Below, in pieces: positions 23,691 through 36,949 of a stretch of 64,000 bases of DNA (within the stretch, counting starts at the first letter, position 1; each line of letters opens with the position of its first letter). The notes under the pieces are model-generated. The model saw only the letters and a list, made by a program, of their open reading frames with translations, did no database searches and was not told the origin of the DNA. The position numbers were made by a program, and so were the translations under genes. This stretch comes from Pelodera strongyloides (lineage: Eukaryota > Nematoda > Chromadorea > Rhabditida > Rhabditidae): positions 297,370 through 361,369 of the forward strand of contig JAANDG010000083.1 of the NCBI GenBank assembly GCA_036852015.1, in the 5' to 3' direction.

Positions 23691-24071
23691 ATCAACTAAC
23701 TTATCCTCCCCTCATTGAACAAAAGTTCTCCCTCAAAACGGCGAGAGCAACAAACTCCCAAACTATTGATTACCTAATTCTCTAAATCACCGGGACTCCT
23801 TTCCTCCTCTATCACGTATATCTTCTCATCAGAGAGAGATTAAATACACACAACACCGAAACATTGATTGTTTCCCCCCAAGACATCACTGGATAAGCGG
23901 GAGTCTTGTCACTCGGATAATCCTCCCAGAACTTCCTCCCTGGGTTCCGTCCCCCGCTACCTACCGCCACCTACCGCTATGCTAAACTTCACTCATTGCT
24001 AATTTACCGGTACCTCGCTATTAACTCTGGTATTGGTGTTGAACGAGCTCCATAGCGGCATTTTTGTCGCT

Positions 24072-24082
24072 ATTTTTTTCAG
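24072..24082 (+). promoter_or_regulatory. Strong acceptor ATTTTTTTCAG before unit E
   Basis: An excellent 3' splice site ends 96 bases before ATG 24179, but all three frames after it stop before the coding region. It can therefore only add a leader, as a spliced-leader acceptor or a 5' UTR exon. Confidence 0.4.
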
Positions 24083-24125
24083 GATTATTCGATCGACTAT
24101 GATTCGAAGCTTTGAGCTTTTGCTC

Positions 24126-24133
24126 TATATAAA
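24126..24133 (+). promoter_or_regulatory. TATA box of unit E
   Basis: TATATAAA matches the TATAWAAR consensus. It lies 46 bases before ATG 24179, leaving room for a start site about 25-30 bases downstream and a very short leader. Core promoter function is inferred from spacing only. Confidence 0.4.
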
Positions 24134-24178
24134 TTTACCAAATTAGTGTATTTATACTTTACTCCGGTCTGCTTTTTG

Positions 24179-24521
24179 ATGGGCGCCTGCCTGGGCAAGG
24201 AGGCCAATTGCGAGCAGGCCTCCGGAAAGCCCACCCTAGAACTCCCAGTGAATGGGGTTAAACCTTTGGGGAAGACACTCCCAAGGGAACCCTTCCTTCC
24301 CAAGGGCAGCTCCCGGGTGTCGAGGTTCGTCGGCAAGGTGTCACCGTCTGTCAGTAATTTTGTGACATCGCTGGTTGATGCACCGCCAAATTGCTATGCT
24401 CCTGAAGAGTCGGCGTTTGAAAATGTGACTTGGATCAATACCAGATCTGTATTTGATTTTGGTGTCACAGCGGCTAAAGTACGCCATCCGGCTAAACTAC
24501 AAAGACTGCATTTGAGGAGTT
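24179..24521 (+). CDS. N-terminal unit E of tandem PTP gene (acylation signal)
   Basis: It starts MGACLGKEANCEQASGK. Gly2 after Met with small residues following is the N-myristoylation pattern, and Cys4 is a typical palmitoylation position, so membrane anchoring is likely (inference from known signals). The remainder is Pro/Lys-rich (KPLGKTLPREPFLPKGSS), followed by a more ordered part (SAFENVTWINTRSVFDFGV) and a helix AKVRHPAKLQRLHLRS leading into the PTP fold. It ends AGT T before GTGAGT, in phase 1; with TC from 26033 the junction codon is TTC (Phe), giving FQEEKAMQC, a natural start for a PTP domain. Confidence 0.7.
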
Positions 24522-27500
24522 GTGAGTTTTGGAATTATTAATTTCAGGAGATATTTACATATTGTACAGCAGAGTATACCGTTCCAAGTAGCAAAACTAG
24601 TAAAATTCGAGGTACAACACTTTTAATTAGATTATTCCTCATTCCGTGATTTGTATGCCACACAAGTAGATATTCTTGGACCGTCGTACTATTATTACAG
24701 TACCAGTAGAGTACAATAATAGGTTAATTTTGTCTATGCCATAGTTATAATGAAAAATTCCCGCGTATTGTCTTTATCGAGTTTATTTTGAAGTGAAGAC
24801 CCATCCGACGTTTTCAAAGGGCCTAAGCCTAAGCCTAAGCCTTTTATATAAATTGTTCCTGTCTGGTAACTGGTAAGTAATTCACATTAATTTTTTTTTA
24901 ATATTACTGAATTTGGGACCTTGCTTGCTAAATCAAGGCGCTAAACCACTAGATTCACTGAAGTGCCTTGCTCTATTGTTTATAAATCTTGAACAGATGT
25001 GCGCGTTTTCTTTCGCTGCACGTAAAACGAAATGCGACATTGATTTAATATTTCGGCCATTTATAGCAAACTGTTAAGTTTATATATTTTCTGCTAATTG
25101 TAATTAACTATCCGACTAAATGATATATGGGAGCTTCAAGTCGTAAGATAGGTAAGGTTTTTTTAGCTAAATTTTCTTTTAAGTTATGATGCATGAAGAA
25201 ATAATTTTTAAGAGAAATAGAGAGAGTTAGAAATAGAGAGAAATAAATTTTTAAGAGAGAGGGAGAGAGAGAGACAGAGAGAGAGAGAAAGAGAGAGTTT
25301 TTTTGTAAAACCAACTTTTCCCAGTTTTACCCGTTTTGTTTGTGTTACTCATTGTCAGTCAAGTGCTGATCTTTGAAGCACATAGTTTAACTCTGTGGTT
25401 TGCCTATCTGAACATGAACAGCTTGAAAATTGAGTAGGAATTTAAAATCACATGTTTTAACATTCCTGACTATATCCACCCGAGATGGGTTCACTCCCAA
25501 TTAGCCGGGTAAGTGCGCATTTTGTTGTGGGTCGTGGTAGCGTAGTGGCTAACGCAGTGGACTGGTAACCCAAATATGCTGGGTTCGACTCCCTCCCGTC
25601 CAACAATTTTTCGATCACATTACAATTTATGAAATGTTCACACCTTGTCTCGTGAAACTTCCAGACAGCGCGGGAGAAATTAAACGAAATGTGTCCTCGT
25701 TCTGGATACCTTAACTTACAATTAGATACCTTAGGTACCTTAGGTACCCTAGCCCTAGCGACCCATCTCCATCAGCTTGGGCAAGTCGCGTGGTCTCTCC
25801 CTGTCTTACGATAATATAGGAAATATTTTTTTTTAATTTTCAAAATATCGACGAATTCCGCATCGCAATGGGAAAAAAGAATCATATGCGTCGCCGATTT
25901 AAAAAAAAATCAAGCACCTAGTTATATGTGTGACTACATTGTAGTACAAGCTACTGTTTTTTAAATATATCTTATGGTAGGTTAGGGTGATATTATTTAC
26001 CGTAATTATGCTAATTACCTGCTCAATTTCAGTCCAAGAAGAGAAGGCGATGCAATGTGTGCCCACGGAGCCTATAGACGGGGATAAATTTGTGGCGTAC
26101 GTAAGTGGGAGACGGAAAAAGAAGATCCTATTCAAGGGAGAGTATCTGGTGGGTGGACTTTTTTAATTTTTACTATAATTAAAGATAAAAAAAAATTTGA
26201 ATTTAGGGAGAGTAAGGTTGGTGAACTTTTTAGGTAGAGTATCTTGATGATTTAATTATGGATAGGGAGACGGTAGCTGGGCCAACTTTTTGTACTCTGG
26301 GATTCTTGTATTAGATGTATCAATCCCGAGCGTACTATTTCGTGGTATATCATTGCCCTTGGTTGGATCAGCAGTAGATATGATATTTACTTTTGTATGA
26401 TTATGTACGACTTCGTGTGTCCTGTCATTCTGTTAATAAAATTTCGTGCTCACGGAATATCCTATACAACACAAATACTGGGAAATTTATTCAGTGTATT
26501 CTTTTTTCATGAGCCTTACCGTACCTTACGGTTTTGAGATACGGTGCGACAATACGGTATTGAGGTACGGTACCGTAATACGGTATTGAGGTACGGTACG
26601 GTAATACCGTAATACCGCGGTATCTCAGAAATAACATATTAGCGATTCTCCCCAAGGTGCTGGTCCCTATTTTAGTTCTTCAAACAAAAGCGCCTCATTC
26701 TTAATTCATCGTTTCACTTTTGTCTTTAGATTTAGTTGCTAAGCGTTAGGCATGACATACTACATAGGACTAGAAACCAGGTTCGAGGCCATCAGAGCTA
26801 AAACATACAAAGCATAAGTGCTGATGTAAGGGGGTATATTTTAACGTTTCTAAATGAATTAAAAAAAATGCCAAATATTATTCACCAAGGTTGATCCCAC
26901 ATCCTAGTGGCTCCTAACTCCTAACCTAGCGTCGACGGTCAGAAATGTTCGCTCCCCTATGATATTGCGCTCGGTTGGCGCACTGTAATTGTGATGCGGC
27001 GCGAAAATTTCCTAGGTGTGGTACGCATGTATCCTAAACCTAGCAAATAAAAGAGGAAACTGGAAACACATAGTGAATAAACTTATAAGAAAACATGAAT
27101 ATGCCGTACATAATATGATAAGCTCGTTTCGACCCTTCGACCCTAGCAGTGCTAATTTGGCAACTTAATTTCTGTGATCTCTCTCTCTCTCTCTATTTTG
27201 TGTTTCAACCTTTCAAGTACTTCCGCTCTATGTCAATCTCCACGCTTCTCAATCTACCTGAATCTCTCTCTATCTCTCTCAATTTCCATTGTCTCTTTTA
27301 CCTCTATATCTCTCTTTCTCGTCTCTCTCTCTCTCCCCTCTCTCTCTCTTCCTCTCTCTCTATCTCTCTTTCTCATCTCTCACTCCTCTCTTCCGTCTAT
27401 CTCTCTCTCTTCTCTCTCTCCCATGACAATCATGAAAATTGCTTGAATTATGTGTTTCTTTGCACTGGAGGATGATCGTGGTCGTGTTTATTTGATCGAT

Positions 27501-27649
27501 ATTTAGTGGCTTTTCCGGGATGACTGACGAGAAATGATGAGGATCCTCTCTCTCTCTCCCCCTCTCTCTCTATTTTTCTCATATTTCCCTCTCTCTCCCT
27601 GTTCATCTTTTTTTTAGTTCTTCCTGCTCTATCTCTCTCTCTCTCTCCG

Positions 27650-27681
<32 letters not shown>

Positions 27682-30600
27682 CCTACCCATCTCTCTGCGT
27701 GCTCTTGCTCCTCCGCCTCTATCACTAACGGCTTTGCGTTGTAAATCCTACATAAAGAAAAACAGACAGACATCTCAAACTCGAACAATAGTTTAGTGTA
27801 GCCTCTATCACATGGAGCTCATTTTAAACTATCAGTATTCAAATAAAATAGGAATTATAAAGAAAATACGGCATTATTCAGAAAGCATGGGTGATGAACC
27901 AACCCCATATTAAAAAGGTTAATAAATAATAAATCGTGTACACTTCAAAAACGTGCACTTTTATTCAAGGTTGATAATACAGTTTCAATGTTTTGCTTAC
28001 GACATGTTCCGCAGAGGTCCTAAGCAGTAGGCGACGAGTTCCAGATGACAAATTGCTCTCTTTAGTACACTGCATTCTTTGTTAGACTCCGCGTTAGCGG
28101 GTGGAACCTTAAACGAATCTTAACTTAAACTCCAAGGAACTTAAACTTCAATTTAAACTTCACTTTTTTAACTTAAACTCCAAAGAAGAAATAATATCGA
28201 TTGATTCAGATGGTTCAACGATCGATAGACACACAAAAATGTCGGTCAGATGTGGGGAGCACGATGTTGCAGAGGAATCCTTATCCTGTAAGTTTACATA
28301 CTGTGCTATATGTATTGGGCCCGACAGGGACATACTGGCTGCGCGCGGGAAGGTGTTCAACTCCAGCTGGGGCACCTAAAGCGACGCGCATTCTAGATGT
28401 GGTGTGCCGCCCCGTTGTCGCGAACTTTGAAGGCACTATGCGCCCTTTCCGCGGATTGGTTGATATATCGGGATTCTGAAGTGACGCGCCTCACGCCTTC
28501 GACGCTTCATTAACGTCAGTGCCGCGCATGTAGGCACCTTCAGGTCCGGGGTGCTTATGCCATTTCGTCCTATACGATTAACACTTTATATTTGCGTTTT
28601 CAGGACACACTACCGTACGACTTCAACCGTGTCATACTACCAGTGTTAGGCAACGATGAGGACTCGCATTATGTTAACGCGAGTTATGTAAATGTGAGTT
28701 GCTTCTCGTATTTCTGGCTATTCTACTAAACATCTCTAAAAATCTTTTTACAAGCTATGAGTTTTAAAATTACCAATGCCGAGTATAGCTATGTAAATTG
28801 GTCAACTGATTTCTTAGATACAGTAGGCTACGGCCACAATACGTCTAGCGCGGAGGACCATTTGGCGACGGTTTTCGGTTTTTGACGATTCCAAACCACA
28901 GGGCGACCTCTTGGCGTCGAATTTCTTTTCGAAACTGTCGACAAATGGTCATGCAATAAGTGGTTGCCATATGGGCGGTGACCGGTCACCAAGTGCTTTT
29001 GTCGGGTGAAGCTATTTAGTGACCACCTAACGATTATTTTTCATCTATCTCGGCGACTCCGTTATTTTCCTGGTCAGTAATTTATTATTTTTACACAATT
29101 ATATATCTTTCCCTTTATAGAGTTGGTTGCGGGAGAAGGCCTACGTAGTCACGCAATCCGTTCGCACAAAACCTTTGAATACCGAGTTTTGGCGACTTGT
29201 CTGGTACTTGAACTCAAATTGTATAGTGATGCTCACGAAGGTGTTCGACTTTATGCGGGTTAGTTTGTTATAATTATTGTAATTATTATTGCATTTGTGT
29301 TGTATTTAATGTATAGTGTTTTATTAGGTTGTGATAATGATTAGTTGCAAACGCGGAACTTGGAATCGCACTGCTCTTACATAAGGCTTAGGACTTTAAA
29401 TGGACTATTCTGGCGTGTAAGTATGCCAAAAAAGCGTGTACGTATGCCAAAAATTGTGCGTTCCTCTCAAGTATCAATCACAAAATCGTGTGCAATTTAC
29501 CGTAATTTCGGCAACATCTTTGTCAAAATCTAATTACAATCAGTTTCAATTTATTTCCGTTTTTATGACTAAACATCTGTTTTCTTTCAGGTGATGTGTC
29601 TACAATACTGGCCGCTTACACAATTTCAATTTGGCGAAATTTTGGTGGAAACGCTGGAAACAAAGACTTACGCCCACTTTGTATGTCGTCTTAATTTTGG
29701 GGCATTAATTTTTGGAAGAGGCCCATGGTCTGTCCATAGGAAACAGAAGAATCCATCGGCGACGGTCACTGACCATTTGGTGACCGTGTTGTGCCCAAGA
29801 TTTCGTGAAACAGTCGTCGGTTGGTTACGTGATAATTTTTGCTGTTTATTTGCGCTATGACAGTTTGTTGACCTAACCGGGACCCGAACCGTTGACCTAT
29901 TGCCTGGTAATGGCGCCCGCTACCACTGCGCCATCACAACCATAAAGAACTTCATTTCCAGGTGATCCGTACCTTTCGATTATCCAAGGAGACGGAGGAT
30001 GGGCGAGAGTCGCGAATAGTTAGACATTTCCATTTTACCGAATGGGAACTCGACTCTTTTCCTTATATATCAGCATTTATCGAACTTCGACGGCGAGTCA
30101 GACAGTATGTGGAGCTAAACCCAGTCGACGCACCGATTGTCGTACATTGCAGGTTGGATAATTAGAAATTTGAAGCTTAATACTCACTTAATTGCTTAAT
30201 TGATTGAAAATCAATTACGATCATTATGAGTTCACTGCTAACACACTGCAATTGTGGCACATGAATGAATGAACGAACAAGGCCAAGCTAAAGATTTCGT
30301 CGTAGTGTAGTTCGCCAAGTTTCTCTTGGTTTTATTCTTTGTCGGAACGGTATTTACCTCTTTTCGTCTCCGCGCTCTTTTTTTAAATCTGGATGTGGGT
30401 TGTGCACTCCTAGTGATCTGTACATAGGCTGAATAGTAAGGTTTGACGTCCCCATTGTTAGCTGAGGGTTTTGCATTGAATCAAACGTTGTTAACAAGCT
30501 CAGCTTGCAGCCCTCATCTAAGTTCTCCTCTCATACACATGGTGTTTCTATCAAATTTCTTTCTTTTCTTATCGAAAATTAGACCAGATTTATTAAAATA

Positions 30601-31949
30601 CTTTATTCTACAACCTTCGCAGTGTTAAAGCAAATATTATCTGCAGTAGTCGTATCCAATGCTCTACTTAAATTACCCGTATTTTTGGCTCAAAACACTG
30701 TCAAAATGATTAGTAATCAAAATTCAATGTGAATTCTTCACTGGTCAATTAGTGTAATTAGCTTGGAAGGCAATTAGACTATATGGATAATTATTAGAAT
30801 GGAAGTGAGCAATTTTTCGAGTCAAAATGAGGGCACTGGAGTCGTCGGCATGAGTTCGGATATATTTTCTGTAGATCTTGGGAGGTTTGACGAGCGAAAT
30901 CACGTATCCAGAACTCGACCTAAATTAAATAAATTAAATAAATAAACTCTTCCTAAATTTACATAAAGTTGCTTTACATCTGTCCAATCTGTCTTACCGG
31001 GAGTCGTATTAAAGGGACAGGCCCATCAAAGTAAACCTATATTTACGATACGTCCATAGTGACTACCAAGCATTTTTATTACAATATATGCAAACTAAAT
31101 TTCACATTTATTTGCCATGGAAAACTTTTTTTCCGATGCGCTCAGCTCAAATGTATACCATAAAGCCGCAAATATCCTTGTCGTCAATGCAAATTTATCG
31201 TGAAATTATAATGCGATTAAAATTTGCATATATAGCTTTGAAATCTGCAGTTTTATGGTATACATATGCGTTGAGCGCATTGGAAAAAGTTGTCTAGGGC
31301 GAATAATGGTCAAATTTAGTTTGTATATATTGTAATAAAAATGCTTGATAGTCATTATGAACGTATCGTAAATATAGGTTTATTTTGATGGGCCTGTCCC
31401 TTTAAAGCGAAATACCGGCCGGTTTTTGAAACTCATCGAGTACACCAGCATTCTTACGCAGCTTATGCAAATGAATAAAAATTAGAATAGAAAATCGAGC
31501 TAAATTCGAGCAAATTAGCATAAATGCGTAAGAAATCAGTTATCCATGATGCGTTTCAAAAACCTGCCCGTATTTCGCTTTAACTCTTAACTAATGAGAC
31601 AAGTAAGTAAAGTGTTGCGGAAATGAAAGAGCAATCGAACCCTGTTGGCAGTGCCTTGTATAAAGTAGCTTTGAAACGTATCAAGTGGCATGCCAATGAA
31701 AAATCCCGGGCCTAACTTGACGAAACCCCTCTTTTGATATAAATTCAGATTTATGAAGTGAGAGGGTTAGGAAAGGAACCCACCCCTAGTTGCTTTACAT
31801 TTTCTTTTACTCTCTCCCTCTCTCTCTCTTTCTCTCTCTCACTCTCTCTCACTCTCTCTCACTCTCTCTCTCTCACTCTCTCTCTCTCACTCTCTCTCTC
31901 TCTCTCATTCTATCCCTCACTCTCTCTCTCACTCTCTCTCTCACTCTCA

Positions 31950-31980
<31 letters not shown>

Positions 31981-34900
31981 ACGCAAGCAGATTCACTCTC
32001 TTGTTGTTAACTGACAGTCCCGTACTGGATCTGGTCCCTACTTGGTTCTAATAAACGCAAACCCCTATGGTGCCTGGCGAAAATATAAGGTGCACCTGCA
32101 TATCGCTGCACACTGCACCTAACCTTCGGCAGGCTCACGCGATTGCACTAAGAAACCTTCGCAAAGATAGCGAAGATATGGCGAAGTCGCCGTGCACTCT
32201 TTTATCTGATTCTACAACAATTTTCGCCTTTTCGTACAGTCGTCGCCGCACATAAATTTTCGCCGCGCGAGTTTTCGCGCCAGAGTTACGCCGCACACTA
32301 CTTTAATTTCCTCATTGATCCCTACCTGTAATTTGGTGAAGTCGAGAAGGAAATTGGCCGCTTTAACTCCGTCATCCACACAAATCCTGCGTAGCAGAAA
32401 GTCCGTACAAGTGTGATCGCACAATAGCTGTCGGCACCTGAATTATCGATTTTTGTGTTGTTGATTTAAAATGGGCGGAGCTTATTTTAAAACTAGATAT
32501 TTAGTTCTTATGTAAATATATTTATCCATAGAAATAATGATTGCTCCCCACCCATTCTCTCATTCTATTAATAGTTGACCATTTTTAGAATTTGTACTTG
32601 AAAGAATTAAGAGTACAAAGTAAACCTGACTTTCTAAAATATTATGGCGCTCACCTTGATGCGTATCCCACTAGCGAGTGCTCAAGAGTTTTGTAGCCGC
32701 CGCAGCGTGGTCTGCAGTGCCGCATCAGAGCCGGTGCTGCGCGCGCATAGCATGGTAGCAATGACTTCATCTGAGGGAAAAGCTATGCTTACAAGTATAT
32801 TTTGTGGTCACATATATGATTCGCGGCTTCCCGGGGGTACCCGGACTCGAACCCTTGACCCATTTCCCTGAAGCTCACCTCTGTCTTCCTCTGTCTGCAC
32901 ACGTATTCTCGTAGATTGAATTGAACAGAGTATCCACATTCATCAATGCATTTTGAGTGTTGACGGTCGAGGGAGCAAAATAACGCAAGATCGGTCTCCT
33001 CAACAACTGACGGCACGTCGATGCTCCCGAAGGCCATGTGAGCCTGGAAGCTTAGGATTGAAAATTAATTTTTATACATTTTCTTGAAAACTCACTGTAA
33101 GCTCAGTGAAGAAACATGGGTAGCATAGAGCGATAGAGCATGCCTCAACGTCATGAAAATTGCATAAGTGCCGTTCGGCTTATTAGTAGAAAAAATCATC
33201 TACAATGCTAGTTCTTATGGATAAGTTTATACAATATTGATCTATTTCTCTATTTTCCATCCAAAGCAGATGTGTGCGTAAAGCTAAATGTTAAATAAGT
33301 ATGCTGCTTTATAAACTAGAAGCTTAGAATTGAAAGATGACGCGTTGGGCTTGAGACGAGTTAGCAGCATGAAAATAATAATAATTGTAAGCAAGAAATT
33401 AAAGCGAAAGACCAGCCGGTTTTTAAAACGCATCGTGGACAACTGAATTCTTACGTATTTATGCTAATTTCCTCGATTTTAGCTCGATTTTTTATTCTAA
33501 TTTATGTTTATTTGCATACGCTGCATAAGAATTCTGGTCTATTCGGTGTGTTTCAACAACCGGCTGGTATTTCGCTTTAAATCATCATTTCTTACATTGA
33601 CCATATCCATGCCGATAGTCAGCTGCTCATTGCACTTCTTCAAACATTTCTCATCGCTGACCACCTCGTCACGCCGCACGTTGCCATCTTCTGAAATGGG
33701 CAACACTTTATTTTTATGAATTCAGATTGCAAATGAAAAATTGGGGTTTGTTTTGGTCGAGCGGGGATCGAACCCGCATCTTCGGCTATCCGGTCCAATG
33801 CGTTTACCATTACACTACAAATAACATTCGCATGCGAGTTGAAGTCAGCAATGGATGGCATCACACAGTGAACATAAAACTGTTTATTATTAGTTCCACT
33901 TGGTAATTTATTGAAACTTTGTTGTATAAAAGAGTACGTATATATTATATCCGGACTCCATCTAAATATCACGATCGGGTGGGTTGCCCAACTTTAGCAC
34001 TAGTTTTATTCCTAAACCCTTAGTTTTCCTAAGTCCCTGCCTTGCTCCTTACGACATTTTTGATTTTTGATCCGTATGTCTAGGGTCCAACACTCCCTCT
34101 TCTCTAGTTTGTGATCTCTGTCTAGATTCCATCAAAAGTTCAGATATATTTTGATCTTTATAAGATTAAGGGCAAGAGAAGAAGTGAAAGTTTTAAAATA
34201 GGTCATTATTTTGTCCCTTTTTTGTACTTTCCCTTATTTTGATCCTCACAGTGGGTAAGAATGTGGGTGGCGGGGGATTTTTACCGCTAATCTGAGATTG
34301 TATCCACCCTTTTTTGAGTGACGTTATATTTGCGTGGGTGGCACTGAGGAATTAAATTTAATATGGAGCTTATTGAGAGTAACGGGATTTGCGAGTAGGC
34401 TGAAAATTTATCGTATCTCTAGTTTGTGATCTCTGTCTAGATTCCAGAGAGATTTTTGGAACTTGGAACTGCACGATAATTTTTTTTAATTTTTCATGTT
34501 AAATATGCAGTGTTCGTGCAAAAATACGGTAGTATTGACAGAAACACGGAAATTTTTTCGGATACTTGGAAACTCCCTTACTTTCAATCCCGATGCTTTA
34601 TTTCAAAAGGCAATTTGGTACTTTGATTTTTACCTAGTGCAGCCTGCAGCCTACCCTTAAAAAAAACTAAAAATACCCCGAAAAACTGGAATACTTTTAA
34701 TTTCTAGGTTGATTTCCCTCTTTAGTGTATTCTGGGTCGATGTTTTCACTTTTCTAGATCAAAACTTCAGATTATATGAACACCTCTCGCGGCTCACTTA
34801 GTAAACGCTAAGGAAGAAAGCGTGCAAAGAACTCGCGCGTATCTGATAGAGAAGGGGTGAACGTCGTGCAAAAAGATGACAGTGTTTTCATTGCAATTTT

Positions 34901-35279
34901 ATGGAACCACGCAGGCTTTTACACTTTATATTGAACGTTTACAACGGTTGTTAGGCGATAGTAAATAGAGCACCAGTGAATTCTATAAGAATAGTTGGCG
35001 TCAACACGGAACCTCTAGATTGTGACATACAGAGACACAAATGCATATTAATGTGGTATGACACCTGGTCCCTATGTATCCTAACTGTGATAGAATGGCA
35101 CAAACCAGCAAATGCGAGGTTGTTGTGTGTTTCATGGTCTCTATCCTCGTCTTCCTCAAACCCTCGTTGTAAGTAGGCGAGGTGGAACGCCGACGGACTC
35201 CTACGTTGACGTTGGAGCTCTGAAGTAGGTACTTGGTGACGGTATTTACGAACTTTGGAATCACTTCCCTCTCTCTCCG

Positions 35280-35312
<33 letters not shown>

Positions 35313-36469
35313 GTCTCAATTCAGAAGTGAGGATTAACATGTGTGGTTATACATAAGTACACATAATTAGGTAGGTCTCTGAGTTTCTGTCCGTGATCTT
35401 ATGGTACCGTATAAAATCATTAAAGAACAAACCCATTGTACTGAAGCTTGCTTGTGTGAGGCTTCCGAGTAAAATCAGTAGGTAGATAGGGGTGAATTTG
35501 TAGAAATACATGGTCGATGCGCACGCGACTTCAGCGAGTGACGCCGAGACAGTAGAGCTAAATTAGGGTGCATTTTACTTGTATAAACGTTATGGTAAGT
35601 CGAAGAAATAGTGTGTAAGACGAAGAAAAAGAGATAATACAAAGTAGACGTAGGAAACGAAAAACTAGTGAAAGTTTGCGTGAGGTTGACGGCTTGACGG
35701 CAGGTTGAGGTGAGCTCTAAGCTTGAGCATGATATTAGAAAGGGAAAGGGAGGAGTTGGGAGGGAAGGAGAGGGAGATTTGGAGGGAGATTGAGAGGGAG
35801 AGAGGGGGGAGTGAGTATAGGGAAGGGAGAGAGGTAGATGGATTGAGAGAGATGGAGATTCAGAGAAAGAGCTACAGAGAGAGGGAAAGAGTGAGAGTGA
35901 GAGACATTGACAATACAGTACTGCTGTCTATTGTCAATTGTCACCAAGCTTCAGGCTCAAATTAGGAAATGGCAGCAATTATGTAGTAAAACTGTCACGA
36001 TCTCGAGGCAGAAACGGAATTTATCGTGTACATAAAGCGGTATAATAGCCGGTTTTAAAGTATGATGCACAACTTCATTCCCATATATTGAATGCAAAGG
36101 AAAATAATGCATACTCTACATGAGAAAACAGCGTCCGAAATGTTTCAAAAACCGGCTGTTATACCGCTTTAATAGCAGTTGTTCCGTTTTATTACAAGTC
36201 AGCGAAGAGATGCGCTCCGGTAAATGTTCAAAGTAGAAGTAAAGAGTGAAGTGCTATTTAAAATTGGTGAAAGGATGGCAAAAAAATTGTCGGCCGAAGC
36301 TACTTTCTCTTTCTTTGTATTTCTCTGTCATATCTCTTCCTGTTTCTTTCTTTCTGTCTTTCTTTCTGTCTTTCTCTCTCCATTTCTCTCGTTCCTTCAA
36401 ACGAGGAACTTGTCACTCTCTATCTATACTCGGAACGTTTTACAGTTTTACTCTATGGAAACTCAAAAT

Positions 36470-36506
<37 letters not shown>

Positions 36507-36883
36507 TATAGAGAGAGATATAGAGAGAGATAGAGTAGAGGAACAGCAAACTACATATGAATAACATATACTATGAATAATTAACAATACACAATGAAAC
36601 CATCTACAAGTCTAAAAGGCTCAGGTCTTACAGTGCCAAAGCCAAAGATGTGTTAGTAAGGGTAGATATTCGGATCTATTACTTGAACGCTGCAAATATT
36701 GCTAGCCAAGATGCGAAATAAAGTTACAAAGATACTCGGTTTCCTTACAGAGAAGCACAGCGAAACTGATCGACCACTCATTTGCATAACGGGATACTCA
36801 ATAGGTTCCCCAGTATGCTAACAAAGGATAAGAATGGCTGGAAAAGCAGGGAGAGAGAGAGAGAGAGAGAGAGGGGGAGAGAG

Positions 36884-36949
<66 letters not shown>

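Larger units (their letters stand above)
21591..24178. other. Inter-unit region
   Basis: It holds a GGTGACC repeat (21630-21855) and a 3' fragment of it (22340-22435), a copy of the ACGAGTTCCAGATGACAAATT repeat (22850-23000), a CT block and a GA block (23456-23690) and the TATA box of unit E (24126-24133). Confidence 0.5.
26149..28603. other. Intron
   Basis: It holds repeated TACGGTA/GGTATTGAGG units (26518-26630), CT-rich blocks (27178-27430 and 27545-27685) and a dispersed repeat copy (27920-28065). No exon was found. Confidence 0.6.

Noticed and set aside
32644..32871. Open frame starting MALTLMRIPLASAQEF
   Set aside because: It runs into a tRNA-like repeat and has no phase-matched junction with neighbouring exons.
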